DNA of 37,900 nucleotides from DATGEP01 sp035310125 (lineage in GTDB: Bacteria > Chloroflexota > Ktedonobacteria > Ktedonobacterales > JADMIN01), in assembly GCA_035310125.1 (NCBI GenBank), contig DATGEP010000343.1, forward strand, positions 1 to 37,900, in the 5' to 3' direction. Positions 15,558-23,774 of this stretch are shown piece after piece. Both the position numbers and the translations under genes were made by a program. The stretch's first letter is position 1, and the number at the start of each line of letters is the position of its first letter. The notes below the pieces were generated by a model. The model had not been told where the DNA came from. It worked only from the letters and a program-made list of their open reading frames with translations, and ran no database searches.

Positions 15558-17360
15558 ATGGCCACCGTCTCCCGGAGCATCCGTCGCTCCCATGCCGCTC
15601 ATCCAACCGGTTGGCAGCGTGTCGCAACCCTCACCGATTTCGACGAAGCCGCCTGTAAGACGGTCCATGTCGCCGGGCGCACCCTCGCCCTCTGGCGCTC
15701 CGGCGAGCAGATCTTCGCCCTCGACAACCGCTGCCCGCACATGGGCTTCCCGCTGGACCGTGGCACCTGCCGCGACGGCATCCTCACCTGCCACTGGCAT
15801 TCCGCGCGGTTCGACCTTCGCACCGGCGGCACCTTCGACCAATTCGCCGATGACGCGCAGACCTTCCCCATTGAGCTTCGCGGCGACGAGATTTGGGTAG
15901 ATCCCACGCCGCGCCGCGACTCGCGGGCCTACTATCGCACTCGTCTGCGCGACGGCCTGGAGCAAGATGTCCGCCTCGTGCTCGCCAAGAGCGCCATTGC
16001 CCTCATGGATAATGGTGGCGATGCTCGCGAACCCTTCCGCATCGGCCTGGAATACGGTGTGCGCAACCGGCGCATGGGCTGGGGCCAGGGCCTCACCATG
16101 CACACCGCTTTCGCCAACCTCTTGCCGCACCTTGAGGCTGAGGACCGCCCCCGCGCCATCTATCTCGGTCTGGATGCCATCTCGCGCGATACCGCTGGCG
16201 CCGCGCCGCGCTTCGTGCTCCAGCCATTGCCCGGCACGACCCCCAATCTGCCCACCCTCAAACGCTGGCTGCGCCAGTTCCTCGCCGTCCGCGATGATGA
16301 AGGCGCGGAGCGTGTCGTCGTCAGCGCCATTCGCAATGGCGCAAGCGCCACAGATCTCGCCGACCTGCTCTTCTCGGCAGCCACAGACTACCGCTACCTT
16401 ACCATCGGCCATGTCGTGGACTTCACCAACAAGGCCCTCGAAGCGCTCGATCTGACGGGCTGGGAGCCGGAGCTTGCCGAGGCGGTGTTGAGCAGCCTGG
16501 TACGCGGCATCGCGCAGGGCAACCGCCAGGAGGAGAACAACGCCTGGCGCCACCCGGTTGACCTCGTCGCCATCCTCGAAGCCGCCTTCCCGCGAATCGA
16601 GCCGGCGTTGAGCGAGGGGCGTCCGAAGCGCGGCGCGTGGAATGGGCGCGTCTCCCTCGCCTGGAAACTGCTGGAAGACGACCCCCAGGGCAACATCGAG
16701 GCGCTGCTAAAGGCGCTTAGCGACGGTGCCACCGAGGAGCAGCTTGGCGGCGCCGTCGTCTATGCCGCCGCCCTGCGTATCGTACGCTTCCACACCAGCA
16801 ATGAGTTCGGCGACTGGGATACCACACTGCACACCTATTCGTTCGCCCACGCCGTTCACATGGGACTGCGCCGCCTTGCCACGGCTGAGCATACTTACGG
16901 CGGGTCGGCTGACTTGCTCCGTGGTGCCTTCGATGCCGCGATGAGCGTCTATCTCGATCGTTTCCTCAACATTCCCGCCGCCCCCATTCCCGATCCACAT
17001 GCCAACGGCACGCGACCAGCCTCCGCGCTCCGCGAGCTACTGCCTTTACTGGACCGGCAACAGCAGGTCAACGAGGCCGGCGAGCTGACAGCACGCGCGC
17101 TGGCGGGCGGTGACGACCGCCACCTGCTGCCGCTGCTGGGCACGGCGCTGCTTCGCGAAGACCGTGATTTTCACACGATCCAGACTATGGAAGCCTCAGT
17201 CATCGAATACGATCTGGCACGTGGCACGCCCGAAGCTGCCGACTTTCTCATCGCCGCCGCGCGCTACCTCGCCGCGCACGCCCCGACGGTCCGCGCTCAG
17301 GGACAAACCTACCAGATCGCTCTGCGCCTGCATCGCGGCGAACAGATATTCGAGGCATAG
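15558..17360 (+). CDS. Rieske [2Fe-2S] protein with a large C-terminal helical domain
   Basis: A 600-residue protein. The N-terminal Rieske domain (about 18-115) has both cluster motifs, C59-P-H61 and C78-H-W-H81, with CPHMGFPLDRG and TCHWHSARFD as in ferredoxin-type Rieske proteins. The remaining 480 residues are predicted mostly helical and rich in histidine (TIGHVVDFTNKALEAL near 275-290 and HTYSFAHAVHMGLRR near 420-434), which could bind a metal or cofactor. The second domain vaguely recalls questin-oxidase-like proteins, but this is not established. It may be a self-contained oxygenase or electron-transfer partner. AGGAGG at 15545-15550 supports the start. No reductase or ferredoxin gene is adjacent. 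Confidence 0.82.
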   Translation: MATVSRSIRRSHAAHPTGWQRVATLTDFDEAACKTVHVAGRTLALWRSGEQIFALDNRCPHMGFPLDRGTCRDGILTCHWHSARFDLRTGGTFDQFADDAQTFPIELRGDEIWVDPTPRRDSRAYYRTRLRDGLEQDVRLVLAKSAIALMDNGGDAREPFRIGLEYGVRNRRMGWGQGLTMHTAFANLLPHLEAEDRPRAIYLGLDAISRDTAGAAPRFVLQPLPGTTPNLPTLKRWLRQFLAVRDDEGAERVVVSAIRNGASATDLADLLFSAATDYRYLTIGHVVDFTNKALEALDLTGWEPELAEAVLSSLVRGIAQGNRQEENNAWRHPVDLVAILEAAFPRIEPALSEGRPKRGAWNGRVSLAWKLLEDDPQGNIEALLKALSDGATEEQLGGAVVYAAALRIVRFHTSNEFGDWDTTLHTYSFAHAVHMGLRRLATAEHTYGGSADLLRGAFDAAMSVYLDRFLNIPAAPIPDPHANGTRPASALRELLPLLDRQQQVNEAGELTARALAGGDDRHLLPLLGTALLREDRDFHTIQTMEASVIEYDLARGTPEAADFLIAAARYLAAHAPTVRAQGQTYQIALRLHRGEQIFEA

Positions 17361-17422
17361 CATATACGTTTGGGAAACTTTGACTACCGCGTGAAACCCA
17401 TCTGAGAGAAGCGTCGTAAGAA

Positions 17423-17451
17423 TTGACGTAGTCTCATTGAGACGGATATGT
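17423..17451 (+). promoter_or_regulatory. Promoter with palindromic operator in the spacer
   Basis: TTGACG (17423-17428) is a good -35, and a loose -10 (ATATGT, 17446-17451) lies 17 bases on. The spacer holds GTCTC-ATT-GAGAC (17431-17443), a perfect palindrome containing TCTCATTGAGA, which is the reverse complement of the site at 10110-10120. Binding there would block polymerase, so repression is the simplest reading. Confidence 0.45.
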
Positions 17452-17505
17452 GATGCTTCGGACAGATGAGAGGCACCGAAGCCGCGAGTTTGGGGAGAAG
17501 TGGCG

Positions 17506-18186
17506 ATGCCACACGTGATACGTGTGCCGGCGCTGGCCTCGGCCACCGCCGTTCAGACGATTCTGGCTGGCACGCGCGCCGATGATATCGCGCTTGTCTT
17601 CCCGCTCGGCATACCCTGCCTGGTCGGGACCAGTGACGCAATGCGCGGCTTATACGCCCACTGCCGCGCCCTCCAGAAGGACGTCGTCATCCTGGGTGGC
17701 GATGGGCACCTCCGTGCCGTGGCCGTGGCTGCCGGATTTCCCGCCGCCACCTCGCTCAAGGAGTGGGATGCCACCCTGCCTCATCTCCCCGCAATCGCGT
17801 CGCCCCCTCCGCATTCAGCGGCCGATTGGAACCCACCTCAGCTTTCTCTCGTGCCGTTCGAGGGTGAAAGCGACATGGATGGCGACCCGTTCGACCCCTT
17901 CAACGACATGCCGCCCGAATTCGTGCTGGAGCTGATGGCGCACGATGGCGCGTATGGCGCTCCCGACGAGGACGACGCGCGCGATGTCACCTATGAAGCC
18001 GAGCCATCTGCCGAGGATGCGCTGCTGGCCGCGCACGAGCGCTACGAAGAGCACATCACGCGCGCCATTCGCCACACCGGCGGCCTCAGTCTCAGCAGCC
18101 CAACTCATCCTCCCATCGCGCCTCTGCCCGACATCTCATGTGTGTCATCGGACGATACCGGCGGCGACGGCTCACCCGCACTCTAG
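17506..18186 (+). CDS. Uncharacterised protein with acidic C-terminal half
   Basis: A 226-residue protein that I cannot assign. Residues 1-90 look like a compact alpha/beta domain (AVQTILAGTRADDIALVFPL, then VVILGGDGHLRAVAVAAGF). The rest is acidic and low in predicted structure (FDPFNDMPPEFVLELM, EDDARDVTYEAE). ATG 17506 is preferred because GGGGAG at 17492-17497 is eight bases away; GTG 17500 would be only two bases from it. A promoter with a palindromic operator lies just upstream. No signal peptide or membrane segment is seen. Confidence 0.75.
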   Translation: MPHVIRVPALASATAVQTILAGTRADDIALVFPLGIPCLVGTSDAMRGLYAHCRALQKDVVILGGDGHLRAVAVAAGFPAATSLKEWDATLPHLPAIASPPPHSAADWNPPQLSLVPFEGESDMDGDPFDPFNDMPPEFVLELMAHDGAYGAPDEDDARDVTYEAEPSAEDALLAAHERYEEHITRAIRHTGGLSLSSPTHPPIAPLPDISCVSSDDTGGDGSPAL

Positions 18187-18259
18187 CGCCCCACCCGCCG
18201 CGATGCCTTCTCGCTCTCCTGTCACCTCCACGCCACCACCGTGCCGTGCCAGACAGTTG

Positions 18260-18290
18260 TATAATCGGGTATGTAAACCGTCTACATGCC
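18260..18290 (+). promoter_or_regulatory. Promoter -10 and 5' hairpin of the deoxyhypusine-synthase-like gene
   Basis: Perfect TATAAT at 18260-18265, giving a transcript start near 18272. GGTATGTA (18268-18275) pairs with TACATGCC (18283-18290), one position being a T-G pair, around a seven-base loop. This palindrome overlaps the start point and could be an operator or a 5'-end hairpin. A -35 is not evident. Confidence 0.45.
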
Positions 18291-18360
18291 GTGATCCCCG
18301 TGTTGCGGTGACGCCCAGATCGCTACACGCTGATTCGCCGCGATAGAGAGCGAGGAAGAT

Positions 18361-19560
18361 GTGCCGCACCGTCCTCATGAAGGCCCAACGCCCGAGCATG
18401 CATCGGAGAGCGCCGATACGCCTGTAGACGCGCCTAGCGCCTCCGAGTATCTGGGCGGAGAGCGCATCGTGCCACGCCGCATTTCCCCCGACATTTCCGC
18501 TGCCGACCTGATTGATGTGGCATTTCAGGCGTACAACGCCGGGCGCATCAACGAGGCGGCCCACCTCTACGCCCGGCGCATGCTCGATCCTGAGCAGGAT
18601 GTCACGATCTGCCTCACCATTGCGGGCGCCATGACACCCGCTGGTGTCGGCGGCAGCATTCTCACACTGATGGAGCGTGGCGCGATTGATTTCATGGTCA
18701 GCACGGGCGCCAACCTCTACCACGACATCCATCACGCCCTCAACTACGCGCTGCATCGCGGCTCCTATAAGCTGAGTGATACCGACCTGCACGAAGCTGG
18801 CGTCATTCGCATCTATGATGTCCTTTTCCGCGATGAGGTACTGTTGGATACGGACCGCTTTCTTCGCGAGTGCTTCAAGACATTTCCCCAGCGCCCGATG
18901 TCCACCGCCGAGCTGCATCATCTCATTGGGGAGCGCTTGTTGGAAATGGGAGTCGCCCCAGAATATTCCGTGGTCGCGATGGCCGCGAAATGGAATGTGC
19001 CCATTTACACCTCCTCACCCGGCGACTCTTCGATTGGGATGAACCTGGCACGCCACCAGCTCGACGGGTACGCCCTGACGATAGACCCGCTCTTCGACAT
19101 ACACGAGACGACCGCCATAGTCCAGGCCGCCACGCGCAACGGCGTCATTATTCTGGGCGGCGGCTCGCCCAAGAACTTCTATCTCCAGACGCAGCCCCAG
19201 CTCTGGGAGGTGCTGGGTATCAACAAAGGCGGCCACGACTTCTTCATTCAGATCACTCAGGATGCTCCGCACTGGGGCGGTCTCTCCGGCGCGACACCGT
19301 CTGAGGCCGTCTCGTGGGGAAAGATCAAGCCCGAGATGCTGGAGGATACCGTCGTCGTCTATGCCGACACGACCATCGCGTTCCCGTTGCTCGCCGCGTA
19401 TGCCGTCTCCCGTGCCGCGCCCCGGACCCGCCGCGAGTTATATACGCGACGCGACGACCTGCTCGCCGCTCTGCGCGCCGCGTATGCTGAAGGGGCAGGC
19501 AAAGACGACACCGAGGTCGCCATGTCGCACAACCACCTGGAGATTGACCGCGACCGTTAG
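18361..19560 (+). CDS. Deoxyhypusine synthase-like protein
   Basis: A 399-residue member of the deoxyhypusine synthase/homospermidine synthase family, which transfers an aminobutyl group from spermidine using NAD. Family motifs are complete: STGANLYHD 114-122, GVIILGGGSPKNF 261-273 and EAVSWGKI 315-322, in which K321 corresponds to the catalytic lysine that forms the enamine intermediate. Bacteria lack eIF5A, so the acceptor is probably not eIF5A; homospermidine formation or another polyamine reaction is more likely, but the sequence does not decide. The start is GTG 18361, with GAGGAA at 18350-18355. A hairpin (19575-19592) separates it from xdhC downstream. Confidence 0.88.
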   Translation: MPHRPHEGPTPEHASESADTPVDAPSASEYLGGERIVPRRISPDISAADLIDVAFQAYNAGRINEAAHLYARRMLDPEQDVTICLTIAGAMTPAGVGGSILTLMERGAIDFMVSTGANLYHDIHHALNYALHRGSYKLSDTDLHEAGVIRIYDVLFRDEVLLDTDRFLRECFKTFPQRPMSTAELHHLIGERLLEMGVAPEYSVVAMAAKWNVPIYTSSPGDSSIGMNLARHQLDGYALTIDPLFDIHETTAIVQAATRNGVIILGGGSPKNFYLQTQPQLWEVLGINKGGHDFFIQITQDAPHWGGLSGATPSEAVSWGKIKPEMLEDTVVVYADTTIAFPLLAAYAVSRAAPRTRRELYTRRDDLLAALRAAYAEGAGKDDTEVAMSHNHLEIDRDR

Positions 19561-19574
19561 CGATTGCTGTACAT

Positions 19575-19592
19575 CTCTCCTCATCAGGAGAG
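19575..19592 (+). other. Hairpin between the DHS-like gene and xdhC
   Basis: CTCTCCT (19575-19581), loop CATC, AGGAGAG (19586-19592): a perfect 7-base stem. No T-run follows, so attenuation or mRNA processing is as likely as termination. Confidence 0.4.
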
Positions 19593-19615
19593 CAGCCCGG
19601 GGGTAAGATCCTTTC

Positions 19616-20677
19616 ATGCGAGATGTATTGACCGATGTAGAGCGTTGGCACGCGGCGGGCGAGCGCATCGCGCTTGCCACCGTTGTCTCCGTTACCGGCT
19701 CCGCGCCGCGCGGTCTCGGCGCGACGCTGGCCGTCAGTGAGCGCGGCGAGATTAGCGGATCGGTGAGCGGCGGCTGCGTCGAGCCAGCGGTCATCGAAGA
19801 AGGCATGCGCGCCATTCGCACTGGCACACCAAAGCTCCTCAAATTTGGCATCACGGAAGAGCAGAACGTCGAGCAGATTGGCCTCTCCTGCGGCGGCGAG
19901 ATTCGCGTCTTCGTCGAGCGGCTGGGCAATTATGCGCCCCTCGCGCAAGCAATTCACGAGGACCGGCAAATCGCGCGCGCAACCGTTATCGCCGCGACGG
20001 CCAGCGCACCCGTTGCGCTCGGCGCGGAGCTGATCGTCCCTGAGCAGGGCGAGTCTATCGGCACGCTTGGCAATTCCTCGCTGGACACGCGCGCCGCCGG
20101 CGATCTGCGCGGGCATCTCTTGCGCACCGGCGAGTCAGAGACCCAAACGTATCCCCTGGAAGACGGCGAAAGCGCCGAGGTATTTTACGCCGTCTATCCC
20201 GCCCCGCCCACGCTCGTCATAGTCGGCGCCGGCCACATTTCCATCCCGCTGACGCGCATCGCTAAAGTGCTTGGCTACAAAGTCGTCGTCATAGACGCCC
20301 GCGAAGCATTCGCCACGCGCGAGCGACTACCGGAGGCTGATTCGCTGCTGGTGGAATGGCCGGACGAGGCGATGGCCCATCTTCCCATCTCCAGCGCCAC
20401 AGCGGTCGCCGTCCTAACCCATGATAACAAATTCGACGTGCCTGCCCTCAAAGCCGCTGTGAACTCGCCAGCTGGATACGTTGGCGCCATCGGCAGCCGC
20501 GGCACACGCGAAGGCCGAAACGACCGCCTGCGTGAGGAGGGCGTCACCGACGAGCAGATTGGTCGTATCTACGGTCCAATCGGACTGGATATCGGTGCCC
20601 GTACGCCGGAGGAGATCGCGCTTGCCATCATGGCGCAGGTCGTTGCCGCGCGTCGCGGGCGTACCAGGCACGGGTAG
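19616..20677 (+). CDS. XdhC-family molybdenum cofactor insertion/maturation protein
   Basis: XdhC/CoxI-family protein, 353 residues. Known members bind molybdenum cofactor, promote its sulfuration with a cysteine desulfurase and insert it into xanthine dehydrogenase-type enzymes. The N-terminal domain shows GSAPRGLGATLAV 28-40, SGGCVE 51-56 and LSCGGE 90-95, with the family's conserved cysteines C54 and C92. The C-terminal Rossmann domain has VIVGAGHIS 201-209 and GAIGSRGTREGR. No hydroxylase subunits are near; a MOCOS-like protein is encoded at 8555. The next gene begins ten bases after the stop, so the two are probably one operon. Confidence 0.9.
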   Translation: MRDVLTDVERWHAAGERIALATVVSVTGSAPRGLGATLAVSERGEISGSVSGGCVEPAVIEEGMRAIRTGTPKLLKFGITEEQNVEQIGLSCGGEIRVFVERLGNYAPLAQAIHEDRQIARATVIAATASAPVALGAELIVPEQGESIGTLGNSSLDTRAAGDLRGHLLRTGESETQTYPLEDGESAEVFYAVYPAPPTLVIVGAGHISIPLTRIAKVLGYKVVVIDAREAFATRERLPEADSLLVEWPDEAMAHLPISSATAVAVLTHDNKFDVPALKAAVNSPAGYVGAIGSRGTREGRNDRLREEGVTDEQIGRIYGPIGLDIGARTPEEIALAIMAQVVAARRGRTRHG

Positions 20678-20687
20678 GAGTTACCGT

Positions 20688-21557
20688 ATGCCGGAATCAG
20701 GTGGGCAGATAACGGGCCGGAGTACGCTGACCGCAACCGAAGCTGCCCAGGTGCGCGACCTTGTTGCGACATGCAATGCGGTTGAGCATCTGGACCTGAA
20801 GGTGGATATCGCGAGCCTGGGCGCCGAGAACGGGCGCGCGAACAACATCTTCGTTGCGTACGCCGGTGAAGCGCTCGCCGGCTTCTGCACGCTTGATGGC
20901 GATACCGAGATTGAGCTATGTGGCGGCGTCCATCCCGATTTCCGGCGCCACGGCATCGGCAGCGCGTTGCTCTCCGCCGCTCGCGAAGAGTGCCGGCGGC
21001 GGGGCGCGACCAAGGTCTTATTGATCTGTGAAGACAACTCGCGCTCCGGCCAGGGATTCGTCGCCACACGTGGTCTGCGGCGCGAGTTCACGGAGCTGCG
21101 TATGGAGCTGGATGTATCTGCCGCGGGAGTGCCAGCCGTCACCAGCTCGCTGGCGATCCGTCCTGCCACAGACGACGATCAGGCCGCCATCGCGCATATC
21201 AGGGCGCTCGCCTTCGCAAGTGACGAGGTGAGCGAGCAGCACCGGATAGCTGCCGACATGGAGAATGGCGCCGAGCATTACTTCATTGCCCTGCGGCGAG
21301 ACGTCCCGATTGGCACGCTTAAGATTTTTCACGAACCGCCGCGCGCGCTCATCTACGGTTTCGCCGTGCTCCCCACATATCAGGGGCACGGCTACGGGCG
21401 CGAGATCCTTCATCAGACGATTCGTCTTCTCTCCGAAGAGGGCTGGACCCATATCGGCCTCGAAGTGGATTCTGTAAACGCGCGCGCGTATAATCTCTAT
21501 GAATCCACCGGCTTTCACCCCATCACCACCTATGGATACTTTGCCCTTCCGTTATAG
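20688..21557 (+). CDS. Tandem GNAT-domain N-acetyltransferase
   Basis: A 289-residue protein with two GNAT domains, about 10-143 and 153-289. Each has an acetyl-CoA loop of the Q/R-x-x-G-x-G/A type: HPDFRRHGIGSALL 82-95 and LPTYQGHGYGREIL 228-241. The second domain ends with the usual NARAYNLYESTGF motif. Tandem GNATs include mycothiol synthase (MshD) and some with one degenerate domain; both motifs look intact here. The substrate is unknown. GGAG at 20677-20680 overlaps the end of xdhC, so it is co-transcribed with that gene. Confidence 0.85.
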   Translation: MPESGGQITGRSTLTATEAAQVRDLVATCNAVEHLDLKVDIASLGAENGRANNIFVAYAGEALAGFCTLDGDTEIELCGGVHPDFRRHGIGSALLSAAREECRRRGATKVLLICEDNSRSGQGFVATRGLRREFTELRMELDVSAAGVPAVTSSLAIRPATDDDQAAIAHIRALAFASDEVSEQHRIAADMENGAEHYFIALRRDVPIGTLKIFHEPPRALIYGFAVLPTYQGHGYGREILHQTIRLLSEEGWTHIGLEVDSVNARAYNLYESTGFHPITTYGYFALPL

Positions 21558-21650
21558 CTGCCACTTGGCACGGACTTTGCGACAACCGCGTCCGATTGGC
21601 AACAGATACTGTCCCCGTTCGAGCGAAGACGGCGGGAAGCGGGACCATTT

Positions 21651-22031
21651 ATGCTAAGTGCCTCCATCGGCGAAAAATCCACCAAAGTCATTCTGGCACT
21701 TCTTCTCTGTGGCAGTGTCTTCGGCTTCGTGCTGGGCCAAGAGCTGCACCATCCGTACACGCCCATCGCGCATCATGCGTCATTTGTGACGGCCAGTGCG
21801 CCGGGCTCGCTCGGCATCGCAAGCACGACCGCACCGCATGTGACGAAGATTGTGAGCCGCACGACACCGCACGGCACTCTACCCACGACACGCCCAGCGC
21901 AAAAACATCATCACGGCAAAGATTCAAACACGATAACTGTCTCGGCCAACGCGCTTGGCTCAATCCAGGTGTATGTTGGCAGCGAGAATTCCAACACTCA
22001 TGGCGGCGACAATGCCGGTGGCAATGATTAG
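21651..22031 (+). CDS. Small secreted or membrane-anchored protein, uncharacterised
   Basis: A 126-residue product with an N-terminal hydrophobic segment (KVILALLLCGSVFGFVLG, about 12-29) that is a signal peptide or anchor. A Thr/His/Ala-rich, probably disordered region follows (includes QKHHHGKD), and a Gly/Asn/Asp-rich end (SENSNTHGGDNAGGND). No family is recognised. The ribosome binding site is weak (GGGA). The His-rich patch could bind metals, but that is speculation. Confidence 0.55.
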   Translation: MLSASIGEKSTKVILALLLCGSVFGFVLGQELHHPYTPIAHHASFVTASAPGSLGIASTTAPHVTKIVSRTTPHGTLPTTRPAQKHHHGKDSNTITVSANALGSIQVYVGSENSNTHGGDNAGGND

Positions 22032-22073
22032 CGCACTCCCACCGCTGGTGATGGAACACCGCATAACAGCGAC

Positions 22074-22102
22074 TTGACCCGCATTCACGGCTGTGCTACG
22101 CT
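22074..22102 (+). promoter_or_regulatory. Promoter of the small helical protein gene
   Basis: TTGACC (22074-22079), 17-base spacer, TACGCT (22097-22102), preceded by TG-C as an extended -10. The predicted leader is about 85 bases. Confidence 0.45.
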
Positions 22103-22193
22103 AAACGCGATCATGCGGGCTGAATAGTCCACATGGACCCGTATGGACGGCACGACACGCGATCTTCATGCAGGCAATCCGGAGGCTGGAGCT

Positions 22194-22460
22194 ATGACGC
22201 AACCATTGAGCGAGCGCACGTTGCTCGAAAGTCAAATCAAGGCCTACGAGTTTTACGCGCGCCTCATTGACCGCGCCATTGGTGGCAGCACGGCGGCTAT
22301 CATGCCGAAATGGGATGAGCAGCGCGCCCAGGAATACGCCCGGCTGGCCGATGAGCTGCGTGCCCGGCTGGCCACGCTGGACAAAACGGCGGCCGCGGCG
22401 CCCGCGACCGACCCAGACGCTGAACAGGTTGTCGCGGGCGCCGGTGTCGTATCAAAATAA
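22194..22460 (+). CDS. Small helical protein, uncharacterised
   Basis: An 88-residue protein, predicted mostly as two helices (LLESQIKAYEFYARLIDRAI and EQRAQEYARLADELRARLAT) with an Ala-rich tail. ATG 22194 is chosen over 22143 because GGAGG at 22181-22185 is eight bases upstream. It could be a coiled-coil dimer. Function unknown. Confidence 0.65.
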   Translation: MTQPLSERTLLESQIKAYEFYARLIDRAIGGSTAAIMPKWDEQRAQEYARLADELRARLATLDKTAAAAPATDPDAEQVVAGAGVVSK

Positions 22461-22843
22461 GGCATGCGAGCCGCGGCGCTGAGCTGGATGGAAGGGCGAT
22501 ACGTGTCGCGCTCTCTTGACACCTGTGCTAACGTAAGGCTCACAAGGGGTCGGGCGACGCGCTTTCACCTGCCAGGGTTCGTAAAGGAAAGTGCCACAAC
22601 CAGCGCACGACTACGGCCTATCCGTTACTGGGCACAGAGAGGGCCGCATGTGGCGCCCCAGTGAAGAGGTTTCCCAGGTAGCGGGTAGTATCTCCAGGCT
22701 CCAGGCATACAGAGCGGTATGTTGAATTCGGTTCGTTTGGATGCGGTTAGTGGTGGCGGAATGACAGCCGCAAAATTGGCTGGGTGAGGGCGTCAAAGCG
22801 ACGGAATCGGTAGCTCATGCGCTTGGTGCGGGAGCGTGAAAAG
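22461..22843 (+). other. Intergenic region before the PATAN protein gene
   Basis: No gene is supported. TTGACA at 22516-22521 is a perfect -35 but has no convincing -10 at the right distance. ACTGGG (22626-22631) and CCCAGT (22657-22662) pair around a loop with further internal pairing, so a structured leader is possible. No known RNA class was recognised. Confidence 0.4.
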
Positions 22844-23623
22844 ATGGCTGCGCAATTTCTGACGACGAGCAGGCTGAACAATATTATTAGCATGATTACT
22901 CTTGGGCGGCAGAGCGGCATTCTTCGCGTCATCCGTGGGCAGGGAAACACACGCGAGCTTGGGCAAATCAAGTTCATTGATGGCGAGCCGGTCACCGCGC
23001 TGCTGGGCCAGCTGACCGGCGGCAATGCCCTGGGTGTTCTGGTGAATTGGGGTGAGTGCATCTACTCGTTTGATGAGGTCTCGGCCGCGAGCCTGCGCGA
23101 GGCGGACACATCCTTCGATTTGCCGGGATCAGCCGGCTCGGATCCCGGACGTTCTTCGCCGCAGAGCGGTGTTTCCAGTGGCTCATGGCCCTCGTACGGC
23201 ACGTCTGGAACGTACCCAAACTCCTCGCCCTCGGCGCCGTTCGGCAACCCGACGACTTCCTCCTCTCTGCCGAACCTTGGATCACAGCCGGGGTATTTCC
23301 CACAATCATCGGTACCATCATCGGGCTCATCTGGGGACCTTTCGCGGTATGATGTGCCATACGGTGGCTCAACGCAGACATCGCTTCCGCAGTCCCACCC
23401 ACCTGTTTCACAGGAAGTACTCTCGATCGTCTACCGCCGGTCCATTCTTGCTGAGCGTACCGATCAGCTTCCACTTGACCGGCGAGAGCGCATGGGGCTG
23501 CTCCTGGTAGATGGGCGGCGGACGGTATCCGATCTCGTGCGGCTCACCCGTCGTAGCGACCGGGAGATGGTGGCGGTATTGGATCATCTGGCGAGTCTGG
23601 GCTTGATCCAGCGTATCGGATGA
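22844..23623 (+). CDS. PATAN/DUF4388-domain protein with Ser/Pro-rich linker
   Basis: A 259-residue protein. The N-terminal DUF4388/PATAN-like domain (about 3-85) has LTTSRLNNIISMITLGRQSG, then GILRVIR and IKFIDGEPVTALLGQLTGGNAL. A 100-residue Ser/Gly/Pro linker follows. A C-terminal domain near 195-259 contains ERMGLLLVDGRRTVSDLVRL and VLDHLASLGLIQRIG, resembling a winged-helix fold. It is likely a signalling adaptor paired with the following membrane sensor gene. ATG 22844 is preferred over 22817 because GGAG (22831-22834) lies nine bases upstream. A second PATAN protein is encoded at 11026-12327. Confidence 0.72.
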   Translation: MAAQFLTTSRLNNIISMITLGRQSGILRVIRGQGNTRELGQIKFIDGEPVTALLGQLTGGNALGVLVNWGECIYSFDEVSAASLREADTSFDLPGSAGSDPGRSSPQSGVSSGSWPSYGTSGTYPNSSPSAPFGNPTTSSSLPNLGSQPGYFPQSSVPSSGSSGDLSRYDVPYGGSTQTSLPQSHPPVSQEVLSIVYRRSILAERTDQLPLDRRERMGLLLVDGRRTVSDLVRLTRRSDREMVAVLDHLASLGLIQRIG

Positions 23624-23774
23624 TGCAACCGGGTAGGAAAACTGAGTCAAACGCTGCCATTGCGCGCAGTGGTTCGTTACGTGTACAGGGAGGCTGCCGC
23701 CGGCCTTCCATCATAATGAGCGCGGTGGGTAGCGCGGAGAGCGAGCCCAGGCGAGTGCAGGAGGACATGCCAAG

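Noticed and set aside
15426..16553. 375-residue minus-strand open frame
   Set aside because: It is antisense to the Rieske gene; its composition is a mirror of the GC3-rich codons.
22461..22843. RNase P or other structured RNA gene
   Set aside because: A GGAAAGT stretch drew attention, but the conserved RNase P blocks are missing; only modest hairpins are present.
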